This document shows positions 1 to 6,470 of a stretch of 14,895 nucleotides of DNA, piece after piece. Each line of letters starts with the position of its first letter. Position 1 is the first letter of the stretch. A model generated the notes under the pieces. That model saw only the letters and a list, made by a program, of their open reading frames with translations. It was not told the DNA's origin and made no database searches. The position numbers and the translations under genes are program-made. The stretch is from positions 1 through 14,895 of the forward strand of contig CAAEOU010000090.1 of assembly GCA_900757695.1 (NCBI GenBank), written 5' to 3'. Source of the DNA: an uncultured Oscillospiraceae bacterium (lineage in GTDB: Bacteria; Bacillota_A; Clostridia; Oscillospirales; Oscillospiraceae).

Positions 1-135
1 CTCTGTGGGACATTCCAGCAGGCGGGATATGGCCTGCTCCAGCCGGTACTGAATGGTAGAGGCGGTATTCCCCTGCCGCTGCCAGCCGGAATATCTGGTT
101 CCATCATAGGAAATGGTCATTTTATAGTTCTGCAC
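1..135 (-). CDS. truA: tRNA pseudouridine synthase A, N-terminal fragment (runs off left edge)
   Basis: The minus strand encodes 45 codons without a stop, beginning MQNYKMTISYDGTRYSGWQR and continuing to the window edge. The YDGT-Y-GWQRQ block is the characteristic N-terminal strand of TruA, which isomerises uridines 38-40 in the anticodon arm of tRNAs. Only about the first sixth of a normal TruA of roughly 250 residues is visible, so the catalytic Asp lies outside the window. The chosen start is GTG at 135, because TruA proteins usually carry four to six residues before the (L/M)TI-YDG strand and a purine-rich stretch (GGGAAGG) lies upstream. The ATG at 120 is the alternative start. It is divergent from the ABC exporter operon. 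The family call is confident; the start is less so. Confidence 0.88.
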   Translation of the reverse strand, partial: MQNYKMTISYDGTRYSGWQRQGNTASTIQYRLEQAISRLLECPTE

Positions 136-188
136 GCTGCCCGCCTGCCTTCCCTCTATGACTTTAACTGAAATCAATAATTGCATTC

Positions 189-217
189 ATTATACAACAG
201 ATCCGTGCGATTGGGAA
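189..217 (-). promoter_or_regulatory. Probable sigma-A promoter for truA
   Basis: On the minus strand a perfect -10 hexamer TATAAT (194-189) is preceded, after 17 bases, by TTCCCA (217-212), which matches four of six bases of the -35 consensus. It lies about 55 bases before the proposed GTG start of truA and faces away from the exporter promoter. Called from sequence only. Confidence 0.6.
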
Positions 218-222
218 GGCTA

Positions 223-243
223 AGATTCCACTCCGTGGGATTT
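223..243. promoter_or_regulatory. Short dyad between the two divergent promoters
   Basis: ATTCCAC (225-231) and GTGGGAT (235-241) form an inverted repeat with one mismatch and a 3-base centre. As RNA the pairing extends to nine pairs with two G-U pairs. It sits between the truA promoter and the exporter promoter, upstream of both -35 elements. It could be an operator or chance; no T-run follows, so it is not a terminator. Confidence 0.25.
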
Positions 244-278
244 CATCGGCTTCAGATGCCAGATTTTACAGATTGCAG

Positions 279-307
279 TTGACAAAGCGTTTTGGTTGTA
301 CTATCAT
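279..307 (+). promoter_or_regulatory. Strong sigma-A promoter for the ABC exporter operon
   Basis: A perfect -35 TTGACA (279-284), a 17-base spacer and a -10 TATCAT (302-307, five of six matches) make this the best promoter in the window. The start point would be near 314, giving a leader of about 42 bases before the exporter ATG at 356. The ribosome binding site GGAGG at 344-348 has 7-base spacing. Confidence 0.75.
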
Positions 308-316
308 CTTAATAGT
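300..316. promoter_or_regulatory. Candidate operator overlapping the exporter -10 element
   Basis: ACTAT (300-304) and ATAGT (312-316) form a perfect inverted repeat with a 7-base centre that covers the -10 hexamer and probable start point. In addition AGTTGACA occurs twice in the same orientation (277-284 and 314-321), 37 bases apart, bracketing the core promoter. The position fits a repressor site, but no regulator can be assigned from the sequence. Confidence 0.35.
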
Positions 317-355
317 TGACATTTCATCTATACACGAATCAATGGAGGAAACGCT

Positions 356-2098
356 ATGACCAAGAAATCCTTTCAACCGGATCGGATTTTAAGCTATTTT
401 CGCATGGAATGGTTTTCCCTGCTGCTGGTTACCGTCTCTGGTCTCATCTACAATCTGGGGCTGCTGGCCGGCCCGTGGTTTGAGGGCAAGATGACCGGCT
501 GTCTTGTGGGCATTCTTGAGGGTACCGGCACCTTTTCCAATATGCTGACGCTGGTCATCGGGTATGTCATCGCCATCGGCGTTGTGCAGGGCGCCCGTTA
601 CCTCAAGCGCTTTTATGTGCGCCGTTTTGCCAACAACGTAAACCGCAGCATGAAGGGGATTCTCTACGGGAATCTGGTAGAGAAAAGCCGCAAGGAGCTG
701 GAAGAAGAAGGCGCCGGAAGTATTATGACAAAGGCAATTCTCGATGTGGATGACTGCGCTGAGGGTATGCGGAAGTTTACCACAGAGATCTTTGACACCG
801 GCGTTGCGCTGGCTGCTTATGCGGGAATGCTATTATACTACGACTGGCGTTTGACAATTCTCTGTATGCTGCTGCCGCCCATCTCCTATACGGTGGCAGA
901 AAAAATGAAGTGCATCATTCAGCGCACCGGTGCCGCCTATAAGATCCAGTCCGGCATTCTCAGCTCTGCCACGCTGGATTGCGCCTCCAACGCCATCACC
1001 TATCGTGTCTTTGGCTGTGAGACCCGGCGCAAGGAGGTCTATGAGGAAAATCTGGACGCCTATGAGAAGTCCGCTGTGCGAGCCAACATCTGGAACGCCG
1101 CCCTGCCGCCCATCTACAAGGTGATCTCCATGGCGGGCTTCCTGTTCATTCTCTATTTTGGCGGCCGCAACGTGCTTGGCAGCGGGTGGAAGGCTTGGGA
1201 CGTGGCCGCATTTACCACCTTTCTCTCCTGCTTTACCAAACTCTCTACCAAGTCCTCCAGTGCCGCCAAGCTCTTTAATGCCGTTCACAAAGCACAGGTC
1301 TCCTGGAAGCGGATCCGGCCTCTTATGAAGGAAACCGCCGTATCTGAAGTCTCTGACGCCCAGCAGCCCGGTGCTTTGATGGTCTCCCAGCTCTCCTTTT
1401 CCTATCCCAACGGGAAAGCCGTCTTTGATCACCTGAGCTTTTCCGCACAGCCCGGAGAGATCATCGGCATTACCGGCCCTGTAGCCTGTGGCAAATCCAC
1501 ACTGGGCAAGGTCTTTCTGTGCGAGTATCCCTATCAGGGCAGCATCCAATTTCACGGACAGGAGCTTGGAGATATGGCTCGGACGGAGCGAACCGGCATT
1601 GTGGGCTACTTGGGACATGACCCGGAGCTGTTTAACGACACCGTCTCCAATAATATCCTCATGGGAGATTCCCAATACGACGTCCAGCGTCAGCTTAAAA
1701 TGGTATGTCTGGATGAAGAGGTTCGTAATATGGAAGAAGGCACCGATACGCTGGTCGGCAGCAGCGGCATACGCCTCTCCGGCGGTCAGGCCCAGCGTCT
1801 GAGCCTTGCCAGAACACTCTGCCATATGCGTCCGGTTCTGGTGCTGGACGATCCATTCTCCGCACTGGACCGCAGCACCGAGGAACAGATCTTTACAAAC
1901 TTAAAGGCAGAGACATCCCGCAGCATCGTGCTGCTCATTTCCCACCGGCTGTACCTGTTCCCCAAAATGGATCAGATCATCTGGATGGGCAGCGGCACTC
2001 CCATAGTCGGCACCCACCAGGAGCTGATGGATACCGTTCCCGAATACGCCGCACTGTTCCACGCACAGGAAGGAGGTCACGCACATGAAGCCCGCTAA
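356..2098 (+). CDS. ABC exporter half-transporter, degenerate-site subunit
   Basis: This 580-residue protein has a type IV (ABCB-like) exporter layout. About six hydrophobic segments fill residues 15-315 and an ATPase domain fills about 335-570. Visible motifs are Walker A GPVACGKST (374-382), signature LSGGQ (474-478), Walker B VLVLD ending at D498, D-loop SALD and H-loop His530. The residue after the Walker B Asp, normally the catalytic Glu, is Asp499, so ATP bound to this subunit is expected to be hydrolysed poorly. The signature motif is intact and would serve the partner's canonical site. This matches the asymmetric heterodimers of the BmrCD / TM287-288 type. The ATG at 356 has GGAGG seven bases upstream and a strong promoter. 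The stop overlaps the next gene by 14 bases, implying coupled translation. The substrate is unknown: a drug, peptide or lipid is possible. It acts in the cytoplasmic membrane. Confidence 0.9.
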   Translation: MTKKSFQPDRILSYFRMEWFSLLLVTVSGLIYNLGLLAGPWFEGKMTGCLVGILEGTGTFSNMLTLVIGYVIAIGVVQGARYLKRFYVRRFANNVNRSMKGILYGNLVEKSRKELEEEGAGSIMTKAILDVDDCAEGMRKFTTEIFDTGVALAAYAGMLLYYDWRLTILCMLLPPISYTVAEKMKCIIQRTGAAYKIQSGILSSATLDCASNAITYRVFGCETRRKEVYEENLDAYEKSAVRANIWNAALPPIYKVISMAGFLFILYFGGRNVLGSGWKAWDVAAFTTFLSCFTKLSTKSSSAAKLFNAVHKAQVSWKRIRPLMKETAVSEVSDAQQPGALMVSQLSFSYPNGKAVFDHLSFSAQPGEIIGITGPVACGKSTLGKVFLCEYPYQGSIQFHGQELGDMARTERTGIVGYLGHDPELFNDTVSNNILMGDSQYDVQRQLKMVCLDEEVRNMEEGTDTLVGSSGIRLSGGQAQRLSLARTLCHMRPVLVLDDPFSALDRSTEEQIFTNLKAETSRSIVLLISHRLYLFPKMDQIIWMGSGTPIVGTHQELMDTVPEYAALFHAQEGGHAHEAR

Positions 2099-3740
2099 TT
2101 CCGCTGTACATACGATCTTTGAGACCATCCGGGAGAAGAAGCTTCTGTCCCTTGGGATTCTTCTCTCCGTCTGCAGTGCCGTGGTGTTTTCCCTCTTTCC
2201 GCCGCTGGTGCTTGGACGCTTTATTGATACCATCACCGCAGGGCATCCGGCAGGCTTTTCCATGGTTGCCGCCTACTTCGGTCTGCTGGCCCTCACCGGT
2301 GTGATGGAGTCGCTCCGTGAAGCTCTGCTCACTGTCTTTGGTCAGAAGATCACCCACAATCTCCGCAGCCGCATGATGGATAAATTCACGCATCTAACCG
2401 CTGACACGCTCAACAGTCTGGATCCTGGCGCCATGGTCTCCCGGTTCGTGGGCGATGTGGACACTGTGGAAAATCTCTTCACCTCCGGCATCATCAGCAT
2501 GTTTGCCGATGCCTGCCGCATCATCAGTATTCTGGTGGTCATTGGCATGCGGAATCTGGGTCTGACTCTGGTGCTGCTGGTGCTTCTGCCGCTGCTGTTC
2601 TGGTTTACCCGATATGTCCAGAAAAACATGCTTGCGGCCCAGCTGGAGAACCGCAAGGCAGTCAGCCGAGCCTCCAGCTTCGTCCCGGAAACGCTCCATA
2701 ACATCCGCACCATCCACACGCTGGGGAAGGAGCGGTATGCTGCAAAGCGCTATGACGAATATATCGGTCAGAGCTATGCCGCCATGGAAAAGACCAATTT
2801 CTATGATGCGGTATACTCCCCCGTAATTCTGATCCTCAATGCCATTGTGGTGGCTGTGGTCATGCTGCTCTCAGCCTCTGGCAATCCCACGGTACTAACG
2901 CTGTTTGGTATGTCTGCCGGTACGGCTGTAGCGGTTATGAACTATATCTCCCAGATCTTCACTCCCGTAGAAAGCCTCGGCATGGAAATCCAGACCATCC
3001 AGTCTGCCATTGCAGGGGTCCGCCGCATCAACAGCTTTTTCGCACTGCCGGAGCTGGCCCCCAAAGCTGCCCATCACCCTGCCGCAGCTCGAAATGCCGA
3101 TGATCCGCTGGTCTCTCTCCGGCACGTTACCTTTGGCTATGATGATCGCACCGTACTGGACGATTTGAGCTTTCAGGTAATGTCCGGGGAACAGGTCACG
3201 CTCTCCGGTCGTACCGGCGCAGGCAAAAGCACCATTTTCAAGCTGCTGCTGGGTCTGTATTCCCCGGACAGCGGCACTGTGGAGATTGGCGGCCAGCCTG
3301 CCGCAGATATCCCCGACGGCGAGAAGCGGAAGCTTTTCGGATATGTGGAGCAGAGCTTCCATATGGTGCCCGGAACGGTAAAGGATCAGATCACACTGTT
3401 CGATCCCGCCATTTCTACCGAGCAGGTATATACCGCCGCAAAGCTCACAGGGCTCCACGACACCATAATGGCGCTGGATCAGGGCTACGATACCCCCTGT
3501 ACACCGGAGCTGTTCTCTCAGGGACAGTGGCAGCTGCTTTCCATCGCCCGCTCCGCAGCCGCTGAACCTCAGCTTCTGCTGCTGGACGAGATCACCGCAA
3601 ATCTGGATGCCGAGACAGAAAAAGCCGTTCTCGGTGCACTGAAGCGTGTTTCCGTAAACCGCACGGTGCTGTCCATCTCCCACCGTATCACCGCCGAGAC
3701 CGGAAGGATCATTCCAATCGGTAATCAGCCGGTGTCCTGA
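2085..3740 (+). CDS. ABC exporter half-transporter, catalytic-site subunit
   Basis: This 551-residue partner of the preceding gene has a transmembrane domain of about six helices (residues about 20-305) and an ATPase domain (about 330-545). Walker A is SGRTGAGKST (374-383), Walker B LLLLD ends at D501 and is followed by Glu502, the usual catalytic base, and the H-loop His is residue 533. Its signature is FSQGQ (477-481) rather than LSGGQ, the variant typical of the subunit that contributes to the degenerate site in asymmetric exporters. The ATG at 2085 lies inside the end of the upstream gene, preceded by AGGAGG at 2071-2076. The C-terminus is short after the H-loop (about 18 residues). The operon ends at a hairpin about 20 bases after the stop. 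Assignment as a heterodimer partner is strong; the cargo cannot be read from sequence. Confidence 0.9.
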   Translation: MKPANSAVHTIFETIREKKLLSLGILLSVCSAVVFSLFPPLVLGRFIDTITAGHPAGFSMVAAYFGLLALTGVMESLREALLTVFGQKITHNLRSRMMDKFTHLTADTLNSLDPGAMVSRFVGDVDTVENLFTSGIISMFADACRIISILVVIGMRNLGLTLVLLVLLPLLFWFTRYVQKNMLAAQLENRKAVSRASSFVPETLHNIRTIHTLGKERYAAKRYDEYIGQSYAAMEKTNFYDAVYSPVILILNAIVVAVVMLLSASGNPTVLTLFGMSAGTAVAVMNYISQIFTPVESLGMEIQTIQSAIAGVRRINSFFALPELAPKAAHHPAAARNADDPLVSLRHVTFGYDDRTVLDDLSFQVMSGEQVTLSGRTGAGKSTIFKLLLGLYSPDSGTVEIGGQPAADIPDGEKRKLFGYVEQSFHMVPGTVKDQITLFDPAISTEQVYTAAKLTGLHDTIMALDQGYDTPCTPELFSQGQWQLLSIARSAAAEPQLLLLDEITANLDAETEKAVLGALKRVSVNRTVLSISHRITAETGRIIPIGNQPVS

Positions 3741-3760
3741 CCTTCTAACTGTTGATTTTC

Positions 3761-3804
3761 GCCCCCGAATGAGCAGAACCTCTCATTCTGGGGCATGTTT
3801 TATT
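3761..3804 (+). terminator. Rho-independent terminator after the exporter operon
   Basis: GCCCCCGAATGAG (3761-3773) pairs with CTCATTCTGGGGC (3782-3794) with one mismatch in 13 positions and an 8-base loop. A T-rich stretch (ATGTTTTATT) follows. The hairpin begins 20 bases after the exporter stop codon. Confidence 0.75.
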
Positions 3805-3825
3805 GCCGCAGGTACAAATGTCTGC

Positions 3826-3854
3826 TTTGCAGCTTCCTTAAAATATGATAAGAT
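3826..3854 (+). promoter_or_regulatory. Possible promoter for the LuxR-family regulator
   Basis: TTTGCA (3826-3831), a 17-base spacer and TAAGAT (3849-3854) each match four of six consensus bases. An overlapping TATGAT (3844-3849) is an alternative -10. It lies between the exporter terminator and the ribosome binding site of the regulator, so a separate transcript is plausible. The match is moderate. Confidence 0.4.
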
Positions 3855-3877
3855 AGCATTGGAAGGAGGCGTCTTCC

Positions 3878-6379
3878 TTGGCAAAACAAAAACCATCTCT
3901 GAACACAATTTATATTTCAGGCCGTCTGCGGGACGCACTGGCGCCGATTTCCTGCTATGCCCTTACCTCTGTGGTTGCCCCCATGGGTTACGGAAAGACC
4001 ACAGCGGTAAACTGGTATCTGGATCAGTGTGACAGGAAACCGCCAATCCGGATCATTCGGATCAGCGTTTACTCTGATAATTTGACGATATTCTGGAAAA
4101 GCGCTCAGTCGGCTTTCTCCCATGCCGGTCTGGACCTTCTTTTGCACTACGACTGTCCCGACGACCCTGCCGGATGCAGCATGCTCATGGACGCACTCTG
4201 CCACACATTTTCCGACCAAATCACGACCTATATATTTATCGACGACTTTCACCTGCTGACGGACAAGCGGATCACCGCATTTCTCTGTACGCTTTCCGGC
4301 CGGCTCCCAGCCTGTGTCCATCTGATTGTTGCCAGCAGAAACCGATTCCTATCCGGTGGTGAGATCCTTCAGCTGAGCGGCAGACTTCTGGAGATCACTG
4401 CTCAGCAGCTCCGCCTACAGCAGCCCGAACTGGCGGCCTATGTCCATCGCTGCGGTGCAGATCTCAATGAACAGCAATTATCTTCCCTGCTCCACTCCAG
4501 CGAGGGATGGTTCTCTGCGGTGTATCTGAATCTATGTGCGTGGAACCAAACCGGCAGTCTCCCCGACCGTCATTCCACCATTTATGAGATGTTCGCCTCG
4601 GAAATGCTGGATCCATTGCCGGAGGCACAGCAGGAATTTCTTTCGGTCATGGGCCTTGCCGACGAATTTACCGCACAAATGGCAGGCTATATTACGGAAA
4701 ATCCTGATACCGTTCCAATTCTCAATGCTCTGACCTGCCAAAATGCGTTTGTGACCCGTCTGCCGGACGGAAAAACCTATCGCTTCCATCACATGATGAA
4801 GGAATGCTCCGAGGCGGCATTCGCCAAGCTCAATGCAAAAAAACAGGTGCACTATCTTGACCGCTACGGCTTCTGGTATGCACAGCAGGGCCAGCTTCTC
4901 CATGCCCTTTCCGCATACCATAGATGCGAGAACTACGGCGCCATGCTGGATATCGTCCAGCAGGACGCAGGCATTCTGGTGAGCACACTGCAGCCGCAGT
5001 TGGTTCTGGACTGTCTGTCCCGCTGTCCGGAGCAGATCCTGCTAAACCATCCACTGGCGCTTCTTGTACTGATGCGTGTGATGTTCAACTGGAAGCAGAT
5101 CCCGAATATGCTGAAGCTAAAGGATCAGTTCCTGCAATCCATTGCTGCGCATCCGGAGCTGCCGCAGGAGGAGCGGAGTAATCTTTTGGGCGAATGCGAT
5201 CTTATCATGAGCTTTCTCATGTACAATGACATCTCAAAGATGAGTCGGCTCCACCGAAGTGCCAGTCAGCAGATGTCACGTCCCGCCGTAACCATTCGGC
5301 AGCAGGGCGGCTGGACCTTCGGCTCTCCCTCCGTTCTCATGATGTTCCACCGCACCCCGGGCTGCCTCGCCGTAGAACTGGCCGAGATGAATGCATGTAT
5401 GCCCTATTACTATCAGATCACAAATCATCACGGTCAAGGTGCGGAGCAGGTCATGGATGCCGAGGCGGCATTGATGCAGGGCAGATTTTCAGACGCCTTG
5501 ATCGGCTTGGAGCAGACTTATGCCAGAATTCATGGAAATGGTCAGGAGAGCATTGCGCTATGCTGTGATTTTCTGTCCATGCGGCTGTCTCTCTTTATGG
5601 ATTTCCAGCCCCGCTATACCGTAGAAACCCGAAAACAGGCACTGATGCAGCAGTACAATCCCATGTGGCTCCACATCTTTGACAGCGTATGCGCCTACTA
5701 CTATTCGCTGCTCCAGCAGCCGGAACAGATCTCGCCGCTTTTCCGTGACCACAAGCTGGACACCGTCCATTTTCTGGCGCCCGGAAAGCCTATGATGGAT
5801 ATGATCGAAAATCAGGTCTACCTGTCCCAAGGCGAATACGCCAGAGTCGTTGGGCGGAGTGAAGGACTGCTTGCCGCATGCTCCGGCCTCCATTATACAC
5901 TGGTGGCACTTCACATCCGGCTGCAAACCGCCAGCGCCTACATGCAGCTTGGAAAACAGGCCGAGGCTCAGTCGCTCTTTCTGGATGCCGCTGCTGCCGC
6001 ACAAAAAGACAACCTTTTCATCCCTTTTGCGGAAAATTACCGCTATCTTACGGATTGCTGGAGCATCCCCGCATCAGCGCCCCTGTCGGGATTTCTCTCC
6101 CGTGCGGAAGCACTCGGGCAAATGTTCCAAAAACGCACCCTGCAGAGAAGCATGCCATACCACGCCTCCCCGCTTCTGTCCGAGCTGACACCACGTGAGC
6201 TGGAAATTATCGAACTGGCAGCCCAGCACCTTACCAACCGTGAAATTGCAGAGAAGCTGTTTTTAACGGAAGGAACCGTAAAGCAGTACATCAATCAAAT
6301 TTACGGGAAGCTGCAAATTACAGGGGAAACCCGTACCAAACGAAAGCAGCTATTCGGTCTGCTCTCATCTAAGAACTAA
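3878..6379 (+). CDS. MalT/LAL-type LuxR-family transcriptional regulator
   Basis: This 833-residue protein has the layout of large ATP-binding LuxR regulators (MalT-like STAND ATPases). Walker A APMGYGKTT is at residues 34-42 and a Walker B-like YIFIDD at 118-123. A long helical, TPR-like middle follows, and a C-terminal LuxR helix-turn-helix lies at about 770-831 (LTPRELEIIELA then NREIAEKLFLTEGTVKQYI). Such proteins bind ATP and an inducer, oligomerise and activate promoters. The start is TTG at 3878, supported by GGAGG (3865-3869) eight bases upstream, and no in-frame ATG lies nearby. It has its own possible promoter and lies between the exporter operon and the lipoprotein gene, so either or both could be targets. 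The family call is firm from the two end motifs. The effector and regulon are unknown. Confidence 0.88.
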   Translation: MAKQKPSLNTIYISGRLRDALAPISCYALTSVVAPMGYGKTTAVNWYLDQCDRKPPIRIIRISVYSDNLTIFWKSAQSAFSHAGLDLLLHYDCPDDPAGCSMLMDALCHTFSDQITTYIFIDDFHLLTDKRITAFLCTLSGRLPACVHLIVASRNRFLSGGEILQLSGRLLEITAQQLRLQQPELAAYVHRCGADLNEQQLSSLLHSSEGWFSAVYLNLCAWNQTGSLPDRHSTIYEMFASEMLDPLPEAQQEFLSVMGLADEFTAQMAGYITENPDTVPILNALTCQNAFVTRLPDGKTYRFHHMMKECSEAAFAKLNAKKQVHYLDRYGFWYAQQGQLLHALSAYHRCENYGAMLDIVQQDAGILVSTLQPQLVLDCLSRCPEQILLNHPLALLVLMRVMFNWKQIPNMLKLKDQFLQSIAAHPELPQEERSNLLGECDLIMSFLMYNDISKMSRLHRSASQQMSRPAVTIRQQGGWTFGSPSVLMMFHRTPGCLAVELAEMNACMPYYYQITNHHGQGAEQVMDAEAALMQGRFSDALIGLEQTYARIHGNGQESIALCCDFLSMRLSLFMDFQPRYTVETRKQALMQQYNPMWLHIFDSVCAYYYSLLQQPEQISPLFRDHKLDTVHFLAPGKPMMDMIENQVYLSQGEYARVVGRSEGLLAACSGLHYTLVALHIRLQTASAYMQLGKQAEAQSLFLDAAAAAQKDNLFIPFAENYRYLTDCWSIPASAPLSGFLSRAEALGQMFQKRTLQRSMPYHASPLLSELTPRELEIIELAAQHLTNREIAEKLFLTEGTVKQYINQIYGKLQITGETRTKRKQLFGLLSSKN

Positions 6380-6404
6380 CCTTTGGTTAATATCTTTTCT
6401 CTGC

Positions 6405-6443
6405 GCCCCATCGTACAATAATCCTGTACGATGGGGCCGTTTT
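6405..6443 (+). terminator. Strong hairpin terminator or attenuator between regulator and lipoprotein gene
   Basis: GCCCCATCGTACA (6405-6417) pairs perfectly with TGTACGATGGGGC (6425-6437) over 13 bp with a 7-base loop, followed by CG and then TTTT (6440-6443). It starts 25 bases after the regulator stop and ends about 21 bases before the lipoprotein ribosome binding site. A weak -10-like TACAAT (6414-6419) lies inside it without a convincing -35, so a lipoprotein promoter, if separate, may overlap this element. Confidence 0.65.
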
Positions 6444-6470
6444 ACGCATCGTAGAAAAGGAGGAAAAGAT

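Noticed and set aside
316..344. A second TTGACA at 316 as an alternative exporter promoter.
   Set aside because: The -10 position at normal spacing reads TCAATG and overlaps the ribosome binding site, leaving almost no leader.
833..1825. Minus-strand open frame of 330 codons inside the first exporter gene.
   Set aside because: Shadow of the exporter gene: no recognisable domain, and the opposite strand carries complete ABC motifs.
2895..3683. Minus-strand open frame of 262 codons inside the second exporter gene.
   Set aside because: Antisense shadow over the ATPase motifs; its composition is cysteine- and glycine-rich without a domain pattern.
3769..4032. Small plus-strand frame of 87 codons starting inside the exporter terminator.
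   Set aside because: It begins in the hairpin, runs through the regulator's promoter and ribosome binding site, and then overlaps the regulator out of frame.
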